64,000 nucleotides of DNA from Pseudomonas sp. SORT22 (GCF_018417635.1 NZ_CP071007.1:4960501-5024500), one strand, 5' to 3'; counted from the stretch's first letter, positions 41,754 to 50,744 are shown. Notes: generated from the sequence alone by a model not told the origin. Made by a program: numbers and translations.

Positions 41754-42856
41754 TGCGCGACAACTGCACCGACTACCGCCAGCTGTTTCTTAACGATGTA
41801 GCCATGATGGACATGCGCGCCCCGGTCGAATTCAGCAAGGGCGCCTTCCCCCACGTGATCAACCTGCCGCTGATGAACGACCTTGAACGGCAGAAGGTCG
41901 GCACCTGCTACAAGCAGCAGGGCCAGCAGGCCGCCATCGACCTCGGCCATCAACTGGTCAGCGGCCCGCTCAAGGACCAACGCATTGCCGCCTGGGCGGC
42001 CTTCGCCCGGGCCAACCCCGAGGGTTACCTCTACTGCTTTCGCGGCGGCCTGCGCTCGCAGATCGCCCAGCAGTGGCTCAAGGCCGAAGCCGGCATCCAC
42101 TACCCCAAGGTGGTCGGCGGCTACAAGGCGATGCGCAACTTCCTGCTGCATACCACCCAGCAAGCGGTAACCGACTGTGACTTCGTGCTGATCGGCGGCC
42201 TCACCGGCACCGGCAAGACCGAGGTGCTGCAAACGCTGGACAATGCGCTTGATCTGGAAGGCCACGCCAATCACCGCGGCTCAAGCTTCGGCAAACGCGC
42301 TACCGGCCAGCCGGCACAGATCGACTTCGAGAACCAGCTGGCCATCGACGTACTGAAAAAACGCGCACGCGGCGTCGAGCAATTTGTACTCGAAGATGAG
42401 GGCCGCATCGTCGGCAGTTGCACCCTGCCGCTGGAGCTTTACCAGGGCATGCAGCACTACCCGCTGGTGTGGCTGGAAGACAGCTTTGACAACCGGGTCG
42501 AGCGGATTCTGCGCGATTACGTGATCGACCTGAGTGCCGAGTTCGTTGCCTTGCACGGGGATGAAAACGGCCTGCCGCGGTTTGCCGAACGCCTGACCCA
42601 AAGCATGGCCAACATCCTCAAGCGCCTCGGCGGCGAGCGTTACCAGCGGCTCTCGGCGTTACTCGGGCAAGCGTTGCAAGAGCAGCTGCGAACGGGTGCG
42701 GTGGACCTGCATCGGGCCTGGATCAGCGGTTTGCTCAACGAATACTACGACCCGATGTATGCCTACCAGCGCCAGAGCAAGGCTGAGCGTATCGAGTTTG
42801 CCGGCGACCAGCGCGAAGTGCGCGAGTACCTGCGCGCCCGCGCCGCCCGGCGCTGA
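41753..42856 (+). CDS. mnmH: tRNA 2-selenouridine synthase (SelU/YbbB)
   Basis: Replaces the sulfur of 2-thiouridine-34 in Lys, Glu and Gln tRNAs by selenium from selenophosphate, through a geranylated intermediate. The N-terminal rhodanese domain has its catalytic cysteine at Cys95 ([10 protein letters not shown]), and the C-terminal P-loop domain has GLTGTGKT at 149-156. The ATG at 41753 has GAGGTG upstream; an adjacent TTG at 41750 is not used. Length (367) is normal. Confidence 0.95.
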   Translation: MRDNCTDYRQLFLNDVAMMDMRAPVEFSKGAFPHVINLPLMNDLERQKVGTCYKQQGQQAAIDLGHQLVSGPLKDQRIAAWAAFARANPEGYLYCFRGGLRSQIAQQWLKAEAGIHYPKVVGGYKAMRNFLLHTTQQAVTDCDFVLIGGLTGTGKTEVLQTLDNALDLEGHANHRGSSFGKRATGQPAQIDFENQLAIDVLKKRARGVEQFVLEDEGRIVGSCTLPLELYQGMQHYPLVWLEDSFDNRVERILRDYVIDLSAEFVALHGDENGLPRFAERLTQSMANILKRLGGERYQRLSALLGQALQEQLRTGAVDLHRAWISGLLNEYYDPMYAYQRQSKAERIEFAGDQREVREYLRARAARR

Positions 42857-42858
42857 CC

Positions 42859-43242
42859 TCAAGGCTGCAGCAAAGCCTGCAGTTCGTCGGCCCGGTCGCG
42901 GGTGCTGCCGAGGATGCAACCGGCGCCATTGAGCTGGTCCATGGTGCCGCCGGTGAGGCTGTAATACAGGTTGCAGTTGGCGTCGCGGTACTTGATCCAT
43001 GCGCGCTGGGCTTCACGCAACTGGGTTTGCTGGGGCCCTTCGAGGCTGGCCATGGCCTTTTTGTAGGCACTGTTGAGGCGGCTGTCCTGACGTTTGATCT
43101 CGGCGCCGTTGCAGTTGTTCATGGCCAGGGTGGATTCGGCGGTTTTCATGCAGGCGCTGTAGGCCTGTGAGTATTCGTCCTGGGCCTGGGCTATTGAAGA
43201 ACAACAGACCAACAGGCCGACAAGCAAAAATGGATGTTTCAT
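42859..43242 (-). CDS. LprI/DUF1311-family secreted protein
   Basis: A 127-residue protein with a signal peptide (cleavage near AQAQD, about 20) and the DUF1311 / LprI N-terminal signature: cysteines in SACM, NNCNGAEI, DANCNLY and GAGCIL, plus LREAQRAWIKYRD (about 75-87). LprI of Mycobacterium inhibits lysozyme, but most members are uncharacterised. It begins at an ATGA overlap with the LysR gene stop. Confidence 0.85.
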   Translation of the reverse strand: MKHPFLLVGLLVCCSSIAQAQDEYSQAYSACMKTAESTLAMNNCNGAEIKRQDSRLNSAYKKAMASLEGPQQTQLREAQRAWIKYRDANCNLYYSLTGGTMDQLNGAGCILGSTRDRADELQALLQP

Positions 43243-44210
43243 TCTGCGGACTCCTTCTTGGGTGGGAGCGGCGGTGCGACGCCTCGACTTGCCCCGCGAT
43301 CAGGCCGGCCATATTGACACACCTGCATCACCTTCTCGCGCAACCAGCGGTGCCCCGCCTCCCCTTCGCGGCGCTGATGCCAGGCCTGCTGGAAGGCAAA
43401 GGGTTTGATTGCCAGCGGTGGCTCAAACCTGCGCAGGCGTGAATCCAGCGCACCGCTGTCCAGGCTGCGGCGGGCCACGGTCAGGATCAGGTCGGTGCCG
43501 GCAATCACTTCCTGGGCCGCGGTCCAATGGGGCAAGGCCAGCGCCACCCGGCGCCGGGCACCGATGCCCTGGAGCGCCAGGTCAATCTCGTTGTCGATAC
43601 CCGGACGCACTGCCACCAGCACATGCGGCCGTGCCAGCCACGCATCCAGGCTCAGGCCGCCCCGCACAGGCAAACTGCTGCGATCGGCGATGCAGGTGAA
43701 GGACTCTTCAAACAGCGTCTGCGCCCGCAGCTCCTCGGCCATTTGCGGAAACACCGCCAGAGCCAGGTCGGCCTCGCCGTCGAACAGCTGGCCGAGCATG
43801 GCCTCACGGCTGCCCTGGGAGACAATCAGATCGATCCCCGGTGCCTCTTCGCGCAACATGCGCATCAAGCCGGGCAACACTACCCGCGCGCCGTAATCAG
43901 ACATCGCCAGACGAAAACTGCGTTGCGCCCGACGCGGGTCGAAACCGGGGCTGCCGAGCAAGCCGTCGAGCTGCTCCAGCGCCTGCTGCAAAGGCTCGAT
44001 CAGGGCCTGGGCGCGCGCCGTGGCGTGCAGACGACCACCGCGACGCACCAGCAACGGATCACCGAACAGCTCACGCAGTTGCGCCAGGGCATGGCTGACC
44101 GCCGGCTGGCTACGATGCAGGCGCAAGGCCGCGCGCGAGACATGCTGCTCGGCCAGCAGCGCGTGCAGGGTCAACAGCAGGTTGAGGTCGATCCGGCGCA
44201 GATCATCCAC
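43239..44210 (-). CDS. LysR-family transcriptional regulator with a REP-encoded tail
   Basis: A 323-residue LysR regulator. The winged helix-turn-helix covers about 5-65 (LAEQHVSRAALRLHRSQPAVSHAL), with a substrate-binding domain after about 95. It diverges from the small DMT-type exporter gene, which it probably controls from the 88-base intergenic region. The last 20 or so codons (RGASRGVAPPLPPKKESAE) are encoded by a REP palindrome and are unlikely to be part of the original gene. Confidence 0.88.
   Translation of the reverse strand: MDDLRRIDLNLLLTLHALLAEQHVSRAALRLHRSQPAVSHALAQLRELFGDPLLVRRGGRLHATARAQALIEPLQQALEQLDGLLGSPGFDPRRAQRSFRLAMSDYGARVVLPGLMRMLREEAPGIDLIVSQGSREAMLGQLFDGEADLALAVFPQMAEELRAQTLFEESFTCIADRSSLPVRGGLSLDAWLARPHVLVAVRPGIDNEIDLALQGIGARRRVALALPHWTAAQEVIAGTDLILTVARRSLDSGALDSRLRRFEPPLAIKPFAFQQAWHQRREGEAGHRWLREKVMQVCQYGRPDRGASRGVAPPLPPKKESAE
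43252..43306. repeat. REP element inside the 3' end of the lysR-type gene
   Basis: GGTGGGAGCGGCGGTGCGAC followed by GCCTCGACTTGCCCCGCGATC is a recognisable Pseudomonas REP unit, read through in frame as the C-terminus of the LysR protein. Confidence 0.8.
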
Positions 44211-44298
44211 CAGACGAATAACTCCTGTGCAGCATTCGAATTTCCATTATTGGGATGGATAGCAAAGACTTTGGCAAGCCACTTTTGAGAGCCATGCC

Positions 44299-44781
44299 AT
44301 GAACCTGCCCGCTATCACCGCCACCTTGCTGCCCCTGACCATCGCCCTGCTGGCCGGCGCCGCCGTGCCCTTCCAGGCCGGCAGCAACGCAGCGCTCGGC
44401 CGCCTGCTCGGGCACCCGTTGTGGGCGTCGCTGGTGTCGCTGGCGGTGAGTGTGCTGATGGTGATCCCGGCATTGCTGGTTTTGCGGGCGCCGCTGCCAC
44501 AACTCAATGCCTTGGCCCAAGCGCCCTGGTGGGCCTGGTTGGGCGGCGTTGCCGGGGTTGCCTACATCACCGCCGCGCTGGTGCTGACGCCAAGGCTGGG
44601 CGCCGCCGGCTTCATCGTTTGCGTAATTGCCGGGCAGGTGCTGTCGTCGTTGATCATCGACCAATGGGGCCTGATGGGTTTGCCCGAACGCCCGGTCAAC
44701 GGCCTGCGCCTGGCCGGGGTCGGGCTTATCGTGGTCGGCATGCTGGTAGTGCAGTGGGGAACCTCGGCGTCCGCCCGCTAG
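44299..44781 (+). CDS. DMT-superfamily small membrane transporter (DUF606/YdcZ type)
   Basis: A 160-residue protein with five predicted helices (about 6-25, 35-55, 66-88, 92-112 and 130-150). The N-terminal PFQAGSNAALGRLLGHPLWASLVS is the hallmark of the YdcZ/DUF606 family, half-size relatives of drug/metabolite transporters. Function and substrate are unknown. The divergent LysR gene suggests inducible expression. It overlaps tail-to-tail by 4 bases with the next gene. Confidence 0.85.
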   Translation: MNLPAITATLLPLTIALLAGAAVPFQAGSNAALGRLLGHPLWASLVSLAVSVLMVIPALLVLRAPLPQLNALAQAPWWAWLGGVAGVAYITAALVLTPRLGAAGFIVCVIAGQVLSSLIIDQWGLMGLPERPVNGLRLAGVGLIVVGMLVVQWGTSASAR

Positions 44782-45332
44782 ATGGCGTCCTTGTCGATCT
44801 CGATCGGTGGTGGCGGCGGTTCGATCACTTTCTTTATCTGAAAGTGCAGGCTGGGGGTCTGGATGGCGTAGACGATGACAATGTTCAATACGATTGCCAG
44901 GCCGCCATCCAGCCAATTCCAACCGGGTAGCTGCGCGCCCTTGAGCCCCTGCCGACACCACCAGGCCTGCATGACGCAGAAGAAGCTGATCGACAGCAAC
45001 CAGAGGTAATAACCCGGGCCAAAACCGGTAACGTCGAGAAAGCTGTAACTGTGATTGTCGGGCAAGCGCTCCACCATCAAGGCACTGAGGCCCAGGTACA
45101 GGGCGCCGAGGCCAAGCACCAGGGCCAGCCAGCGCCAACGCCGGTGCACAAGGATCGCCAGCCCCAGCAACGGGTTGGCAAACCAGCCGTAGATCTGCAT
45201 GACGATGCCCCAAGGCCCGAGCAACAGCACCTGCAGGGCATGCAAAGAGCCATCGGCCGACAGGTGAATGGCCTTGCAACTCAGACTCAGCAGGTACAGC
45301 GCCAGGGTGATCGCAACGTAAAAGCGGGCCAT
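44778..45332 (-). CDS. Uncharacterised membrane protein, paralogue of upstream gene
   Basis: A 184-residue protein with about five helices and a proline-rich cytoplasmic tail (EPPPPPIEIDKDAI). The start at 45332 has GGAGG upstream and overlaps the stop of the upstream gene as TGATG. It shares with that gene the features WFANPL followed by a VHR/MHR motif and GxGxxYYxWLL, so both are copies of one family. The family was not recognised. Confidence 0.78.
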   Translation of the reverse strand: MARFYVAITLALYLLSLSCKAIHLSADGSLHALQVLLLGPWGIVMQIYGWFANPLLGLAILVHRRWRWLALVLGLGALYLGLSALMVERLPDNHSYSFLDVTGFGPGYYLWLLSISFFCVMQAWWCRQGLKGAQLPGWNWLDGGLAIVLNIVIVYAIQTPSLHFQIKKVIEPPPPPIEIDKDAI

Positions 45333-45859
45333 CAATTGCCTCCACATTCAATGCACGAGGTTGGCTCGGGGGCCGAGCGGAACGGCACTTTACTCCAGGG
45401 CGTGAAGGCCAGCGGCACGGTCAACACGATGCCGGCGACCAGCCCCCAGGCCGGCCAGCCCAGCAGCGGCACCTTGCTGCTGTCCGCAGGTTCGTGGCGG
45501 TAACGCCACTGGCCGAGAATGAACACCAGCATCGCCAGCAGCCACACGTAGTAACCGATCAGCAGCCCCGGTCCGTTGGCCGAATCAGGCACCGGGGTCA
45601 AGCCGAGCCAGCCCAGCGGCACCATCAGGCCACTGAGCGCCAACGCCGCGCAGCCCAGGTACAGGGCTACCTGCGGCTTGGTCCGGTGCATCACCAGGGC
45701 GGCGAAATACAGTGGGTTGGCAAACCAGAAGGACCCGTTCAACACCCCCAGGGCCAGGGCGTGCATGCCGCGCATTACGTCGTGCTCACGGGCGCAGGCC
45801 TGGAGGAACAGGCTGGTGAGGTAGCAGGCCAGGCTTAAGGTCAGATAATTGAACGGCAC
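45332..45859 (-). CDS. Uncharacterised membrane protein, tandem paralogue
   Basis: A 175-residue protein with about five helices. The start is taken as GTG at 45859 because AAGGA lies seven bases upstream; the frame is open to 45919. NGSFWFANPLYFAALVMHR (about 42-60) and GPGLLIGYYVWLLAM (about 97-111) match corresponding parts of the downstream gene. It lies downstream of the TonB receptor on the same strand, with a 73-base gap, and may belong to the same transcript. Confidence 0.75.
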   Translation of the reverse strand: MPFNYLTLSLACYLTSLFLQACAREHDVMRGMHALALGVLNGSFWFANPLYFAALVMHRTKPQVALYLGCAALALSGLMVPLGWLGLTPVPDSANGPGLLIGYYVWLLAMLVFILGQWRYRHEPADSSKVPLLGWPAWGLVAGIVLTVPLAFTPWSKVPFRSAPEPTSCIECGGN

Positions 45860-45932
45860 CAGGCAATCCTTGCTGGTAAAAGAGCGCGCGACAATAGCGC
45901 AGACCGGTGGCCTGCGCAAAGTCGCCCGGCGC

Positions 45933-48452
45933 TTAGTAGGTGCCGCGCAGGGTCAGCATGAAGTTGCGGGGGTCGCCGTAGTAGTTGCCATAGGTGGAGG
46001 TTCCCACGGTCTGGTAGTACTTCTTGTCGAACAGGTTGTTGCCGTTGAGGGTCAGGTCCCAGTGCTCGTCGACCTTGTACTCGACCAGTGCACTCCAGGT
46101 CGCATACCCCCCTTGGGTGAAGTCGAACGGCACATCACGCTCGGCGATCGAACCATCGCCATTGAAACGGTTGGTGGTGCCGGATACGTAAGTCGCGCTC
46201 TGCGCCTGCACGCCGCCACCAACCTTGAAGTCCTGCAACACACCCGGCAGCCGGTAAGTGGTGTAGAGCTTGAACAGGTGCTTGGGCATCACCGTGCTCA
46301 GCGAGGTATTGGCACTGCGGTTGCGATTGAGGTTGAAGGTATAGCCACCGATCAGCATCCAGTCCGGCAGCAGTTCCCCCGACGCTTCGATATCGATGCC
46401 CTTGCTGACCACTTCACCGTTGTCCAGGTAGCAGCAGCTGCCGGCAAACAGATTGCTCGCCGAGGTGAAGCGCGGGTCACGCACCGCTTCGTTTTCACGG
46501 GTGGTGTAGTACAAGGCAATGTTGGTGTTCAACGCGCCGTCGAACAGCTCGCCCTTGAGGCCGGTCTCGTAGGTCTTGCCGGTCATCGGCTGCAACGGGC
46601 TGCCCGGTTGCGGGCCGGCCAGCTTGTTGGCCTGTGGCTTGTAGATCTGCGAGTAGCTGGCGTAGGCCGACCACTGGTCATCAAGGTCATAGACCACGCC
46701 ACCAAACGGCGTGAGCTTGGTGCCGATGCGCTGGTCGACTTGCGAAGCCACGTTCCATTGCTCGCCGGTGCGGGTCTGGTACATCTGCTCGAAGTGGTAA
46801 CGCTGGGCGCGGGCACCGAGGATCAGGTGCAGCGGTTCGGCCAGTTGCAGGCGCAGGCTGGAGTAAAGGCCGTACTGACGCTGGGCGTTGGGGTTGTAGT
46901 CGCGGCTGTAGTCGGTGTGGTTGGCAGGCTCCGGCCAGGGCGTGGCGTCGGGGTCGAAGACATTCACCGGCCCGCCAAAGCCGGGATGTGGCGCGGTGCC
47001 CAGCCAGCGGCTGTCGATGCGCTGGTAGTCAGCCCCCAGTATCAGCTGGTGATCCAGGCCAAAGGCCTGGAAATTGCCGGCCAGGTTGACGTCGTACAGG
47101 TGCTGTTCGTTTTCCTGGCGGCTCTGGGTACCGTACCAGGTCACGCCGCTGCCGCTGATCGGGTCAACCGCATTGAGGGTCGACGCGGTCTTGAACCAGG
47201 ACACATCCCAGATGTTGGTGTACGACAGGTTGAGTATCCAGTCGTCGTTGAAGCGATGGTCGACCTTGGCGAAATACTCGCGCGCCGTGGTGTCGGTGAA
47301 TGCCCAGGACTGGGTCAGGCCGGTGTGCCGTGGCAGGCCCAGATCGGCGCCATTGCTGTAGCGCGGCACAGCGGCGTTGGTGCCGTTCTCATGGGACTTG
47401 TTGTAGCGCACGCCGAAGGTGAGCATGGTGTCATCGCTCACGTCGGCTTCCATCACGCCGTACACCAGCGGCTTTTCCGTGCTGCGCTTGTCGATGAAGT
47501 ACTGGCGGTCGGTGTTGGCCACCACCAGGCGCCCACGCAAGCGGCCGTCCCAGCCCATGGGCCCGGTGATGTCGAGTTCCTGGCGATAGTTGTCCCAGCT
47601 GCCGGCCGACAGGCTCAGTTTGAGCTGGTTCTCGGACATCGGCCGCTTGCGCACCATGTTGATGATCCCGCCCGGGTCGCCCGAGCCGCCGAACAAGGCC
47701 CCGCTACCACGCAGCACCTCGACGTGGTCGAACTCGGCCAGGTCGAAGATGTTCGACGAATAGAACGAGCCCATGGCCGTGCCCAGCGCCTGCGGGGCGG
47801 CGCCATCGATCTGCAGGTTCTGGATGGAAAAACCGCGCGAGATGAAATCCTGGATGCGGAAAGTCGTGCTCTGGGTAATCACTCCCGGTGTCGCCTTCAT
47901 CGCTTCGTTGATGTCGGTGAGCTGCTGGTCTTCGATCAGCTGACGGGTGATCACCGCCACCGACTGCGGCGTTTCGCGCAGGCTGGTCGGTGACTTGGAG
48001 CCTACGCTGATCAGCCCCGGGGCATAGGAGCCGGTATTTTCCGTACTTTCGCCCATGCCCTGGCCGGCCACCGTGGTGACCCCCAGCTCCAGCACCTGGG
48101 CTGCCGGTGCAGCGGCTTGCGGTAGCAACACATAACCGTTGTCACCCTGGGCAATACGGTAGCCGCTGCCCTCGAGCAAGCGGGCAAAACCGTCTTCAAG
48201 GGCGAAGCTGCCCTGCAGGCCGGCTGTGTTACGCCCCGCCAAATCAGCCGGATCGAAGGCCAGGGCGACGCCGGCTTGCTGGGCGAAGCGGTTGAGCGCT
48301 GTGCTCAGCGCACCGGCAGGCACGTCGAAGCGCTGTTGTTGACCCTGGGCCATTGCTGGCACAGCGACTGCAGTCAGCAGCAGGCCGCTGCAGGCCAGCT
48401 GTACACAGAGCGCCAGAGGGCTCAAAACGGGGCGGCCAGTAAATCGGCGCAT
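45933..48452 (-). CDS. TonB-dependent siderophore receptor with signalling (STN) domain
   Basis: An 839-residue outer-membrane transducer. A signal peptide (about 1-36, AMAQG) is followed by an STN domain (about 40-110; FDVPAGALSTALNRFAQQAG), which contacts the FecR-type anti-sigma regulator. The plug begins near 150 (SPTSLRETPQSVAVITRQ), and a FpvA/FoxA/FiuA-like barrel ends in LTLRGTY. The natural ligand is a ferric siderophore, probably a xenosiderophore of hydroxamate type, but the class cannot be fixed from sequence. It completes a three-gene surface-signalling system with the FecR and sigma-factor genes upstream. Confidence 0.92.
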   Translation of the reverse strand: MRRFTGRPVLSPLALCVQLACSGLLLTAVAVPAMAQGQQQRFDVPAGALSTALNRFAQQAGVALAFDPADLAGRNTAGLQGSFALEDGFARLLEGSGYRIAQGDNGYVLLPQAAAPAAQVLELGVTTVAGQGMGESTENTGSYAPGLISVGSKSPTSLRETPQSVAVITRQLIEDQQLTDINEAMKATPGVITQSTTFRIQDFISRGFSIQNLQIDGAAPQALGTAMGSFYSSNIFDLAEFDHVEVLRGSGALFGGSGDPGGIINMVRKRPMSENQLKLSLSAGSWDNYRQELDITGPMGWDGRLRGRLVVANTDRQYFIDKRSTEKPLVYGVMEADVSDDTMLTFGVRYNKSHENGTNAAVPRYSNGADLGLPRHTGLTQSWAFTDTTAREYFAKVDHRFNDDWILNLSYTNIWDVSWFKTASTLNAVDPISGSGVTWYGTQSRQENEQHLYDVNLAGNFQAFGLDHQLILGADYQRIDSRWLGTAPHPGFGGPVNVFDPDATPWPEPANHTDYSRDYNPNAQRQYGLYSSLRLQLAEPLHLILGARAQRYHFEQMYQTRTGEQWNVASQVDQRIGTKLTPFGGVVYDLDDQWSAYASYSQIYKPQANKLAGPQPGSPLQPMTGKTYETGLKGELFDGALNTNIALYYTTRENEAVRDPRFTSASNLFAGSCCYLDNGEVVSKGIDIEASGELLPDWMLIGGYTFNLNRNRSANTSLSTVMPKHLFKLYTTYRLPGVLQDFKVGGGVQAQSATYVSGTTNRFNGDGSIAERDVPFDFTQGGYATWSALVEYKVDEHWDLTLNGNNLFDKKYYQTVGTSTYGNYYGDPRNFMLTLRGTY

Positions 48453-48532
48453 GGTGAAAAGGCTCCTTGTTTAATCATGTTGGCTTCTAGAAGGACGGGC
48501 CAAGATGAGAATGAGGAACCAGTCGTGAACAA

Positions 48533-49507
48533 TTACTTATCAGCACTGCGGCGCTCGATACGCGTCCACCAGGCCGTATGCGAATGAATCGATATCGGCA
48601 GCACTTCAGCCAGCAGCTGCAGGGCCCGCTCGCTGTCGTCCAGCGGCAGCACTGCCGACACCCGCAGATCAGCCAGCGCCTTGCGGTCAAAGCTCAGATG
48701 GCCGCGGCGCTGGCGGGCCAGGGCATCGAGGACATCCACCAGCGGCGATTGCTCAACCACCAGTTGATGACGCTGCCAGGCCTGGTCAACACTGGCCGGA
48801 TCAATACTGGCCAGCAGCCCCAGGTCATCCCGGCGAACCCAGGCCCGCCCGCCTTTGGCCACCGCCAGCGACTTGTCCTGCTCGGCACTGCGCACCATCA
48901 CCTGGGATTCGAGCATGGTCAGTTCGCTGCCGGCACCGCCACGGGCAACCACGAAGCGCGTGCCCAGGGCCTGGAACGTGCCGTCGGCGGTGGCCACCAC
49001 GAAAGGCCGGCTGCTGTCGTGCGCGACATCCACCAGCACCTTGCCGCGCAACAGTTCGATACGTCGCTCGTGGGCGCTGAAGCGCAAGTCCAGGGCCGAG
49101 TTGCCTTCGAGGATGACCCGCGTGCCGTCGCTCAGCGTGTGGCTCTGCCATTGCGCTGGCGCGGTGTGCAGGTCGGCCAGCAGGTTTTGCGGATGCCAGC
49201 CGGACAGGCTCAGGGGCACGCCCAGTGCTGCCAGCAAAGCCAGGCCCAACAGCACCCGTCGTGGGTACTGCGCGCGCCGCTGGGCATTTGCAGGCGTGCG
49301 CAGTGCGGCGCGCACCGGCTGGCGTTGCGGGCGCAGGCTGTGCATCTGTTCGAGGATCGCCTGCATGCGAGTGAAGGTGGCTTCATGGCGAGCGTCCTGC
49401 CGACGCCAGGCCTCCAGCGCCTGGCGCTCTGCCTCACTCAGCTCACCCTCGCCCAAGCGCAAAATCCATTCGGCGGCGTGCTGTTCGATTGACGCTTGGG
49501 CCGTCAT
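48533..49507 (-). CDS. FecR-family anti-sigma/sigma regulator
   Basis: A 324-residue inner-membrane protein. The cytoplasmic N-terminal DUF4880 part (AAEWILRLGEGELSEAERQAL) binds the sigma factor. A membrane helix lies at about 85-105 (VLLGLALLAALGVPLSL), and a periplasmic FecR domain follows (about 115-215), with a C-terminal STN-like region that senses the receptor. The ATG at 49507 is used; an in-frame TTG at 49513 is not. It directly follows the sigma-factor gene. Confidence 0.9.
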   Translation of the reverse strand: MTAQASIEQHAAEWILRLGEGELSEAERQALEAWRRQDARHEATFTRMQAILEQMHSLRPQRQPVRAALRTPANAQRRAQYPRRVLLGLALLAALGVPLSLSGWHPQNLLADLHTAPAQWQSHTLSDGTRVILEGNSALDLRFSAHERRIELLRGKVLVDVAHDSSRPFVVATADGTFQALGTRFVVARGGAGSELTMLESQVMVRSAEQDKSLAVAKGGRAWVRRDDLGLLASIDPASVDQAWQRHQLVVEQSPLVDVLDALARQRRGHLSFDRKALADLRVSAVLPLDDSERALQLLAEVLPISIHSHTAWWTRIERRSADK

Positions 49508-49513
49508 CGGCAA

Positions 49514-50032
49514 TCAAACATTAACGGCCTGGTGGCAATGCACCAGGGCCTGCATCAGGTACTTGCGCACCATGCGTGGCGAAACCTGCAGGCGCTCGGC
49601 GATCTGCACCTGGCTCAGCTCGTCCAGGTAATAGTCGACAAAGGCCTGGCGGGCCTTTTCATGCAAGCCCTCGAGCATGAAGGTAATCTGCTCCAGCGCC
49701 TCCAGGGTCAGGAGGATCTGCTCGGGCGACTGATGGCCCTCCATGACCTCGACAGTCAGGGCCAGTTCGCGCAGGTAGGCGTCTTCGATCTGCTGGCGAC
49801 GTGCCCGATCGATGATCAGGCGCCGCGCCGTGGTACTGAGGAAGGCACGCGGCTCGCGAATACCCAGGAGCGTGTCGCGCGAGCCGAGAATGCGTACAAA
49901 GGTGTCCTGTGCCAGGTCCGCCGCATGCTGTGAACAGCGCAACTTGCGCCGCAGCCAGTTGAACAACCAGCCATGGTGCTCGCAATACAGCGTGTGGATC
50001 GCGCGTTGCAGCGGCGGCTCGGCGACGGACAT
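49514..50032 (-). CDS. FecI-type ECF sigma factor
   Basis: A 172-residue extracytoplasmic-function sigma factor. Region 2 contains the core-binding AADLAQDTFVRILGS (about 37-51), and region 4 has ELSQVQIAERLQVSPRMVRKYL (about 137-158). It would direct transcription of the receptor gene downstream when the siderophore is bound, as in FecIRA and FpvI/FiuI systems. The start at 50032 is preceded by AAGTG-rich sequence and a candidate Fur box; the open frame extending to 50305 belongs to the shadow of the next gene. Confidence 0.92.
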   Translation of the reverse strand: MSVAEPPLQRAIHTLYCEHHGWLFNWLRRKLRCSQHAADLAQDTFVRILGSRDTLLGIREPRAFLSTTARRLIIDRARRQQIEDAYLRELALTVEVMEGHQSPEQILLTLEALEQITFMLEGLHEKARQAFVDYYLDELSQVQIAERLQVSPRMVRKYLMQALVHCHQAVNV

Positions 50033-50052
50033 GGCGCACTCGCAAGTGTGTA

Positions 50053-50076
50053 AGTGAGAATTGTTCCGAATAATAT
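50053..50076 (-). promoter_or_regulatory. Candidate Fur box upstream of the ECF sigma gene
   Basis: ATTATTCGGAACAATTCTCA on the minus strand resembles Pseudomonas Fur sites (TTATTnnnAATAATTCTCA type) and lies 20-45 bases before the sigma-factor start. It would keep the whole FecIR–receptor system off in iron-replete cells. Confidence 0.5.
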
Positions 50077-50120
50077 CCAGATGCCCGACCGCAACGCAAC
50101 CGCCAGGCAGCAGCCAGGAT

Positions 50121-50690
50121 TCAACCGTCCAGCGGCGCCTGATCGAGCAGCAGCCCGTACAGCCCCGAGTCCGAAAGCTCTCCGGCCACGCACCAGCGCT
50201 GGCGCAACAGCCCTTCAAGGACGAAACCCTGGCGCTCCAGGGTACGCGCCGACCCCTGGTTGCGCGGGTCGATCTCGGCCTCCAGCCGGCGCAGGTGCAG
50301 GCCATGGGCCAGGTAATCGATGAAACAGGTCAGTGCCTCGTCCATGTAGCCACGGCCCTGCGCGCAGCTGGCCAGGCAATAGCCGATTTCGCCACGGCGC
50401 GAGGTGGGCTCCAGGTTGAACAGCTGGGTCATGCCGATCAGCTCGCCATTGTCGCGCCGATAGATTCCCAGCTTGAGCATCTGCCCGGCGGCGTATGCGT
50501 CGCGGTCTTCGGCCAGTGCTGCCTGGGCCTCTGCCAGCACTTGCCAGGGGCCGTGGTTCCAGTAACGCATGACCTGCGGATCGGCCATGATGGCAAACCA
50601 CGCCGCAGCATCCTCGGCCACCATCGGGCGCAGTTGCAGGCGCGGGCTTTCGAGGCACAGGTCAGCGGGAAAACTGTACATGCGGGTCAC
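50121..50690 (-). CDS. RimJ/RimL-type GNAT acetyltransferase
   Basis: A 189-residue acetyltransferase of the ribosomal-protein N-acetyltransferase type: LESPRLQLRPMVAEDA near the start, GEIGYCLASCAQGRGYMDEAL (about 93-113) as acetyl-CoA motif, and NQGSARTLERQGFVLEGLLRQ as motif B. The start is GTG at 50690, with AGGAGG six bases upstream. Its substrate could be a protein N-terminus or a small metabolite. Confidence 0.87.
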   Translation of the reverse strand: MTRMYSFPADLCLESPRLQLRPMVAEDAAAWFAIMADPQVMRYWNHGPWQVLAEAQAALAEDRDAYAAGQMLKLGIYRRDNGELIGMTQLFNLEPTSRRGEIGYCLASCAQGRGYMDEALTCFIDYLAHGLHLRRLEAEIDPRNQGSARTLERQGFVLEGLLRQRWCVAGELSDSGLYGLLLDQAPLDG

Positions 50691-50744
50691 GCGGGACCTC
50701 CTGTCCGATTCATCAACCCGGCAGTGTAACCCTCAAGTCACGCC

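Noticed and set aside
48500..48522. GATGAGAATGAGGAACC before the TonB receptor gene as a Fur box
   Set aside because: Too few matches to the 19-bp consensus and no symmetry; the receptor is expected to be controlled by the sigma factor instead.
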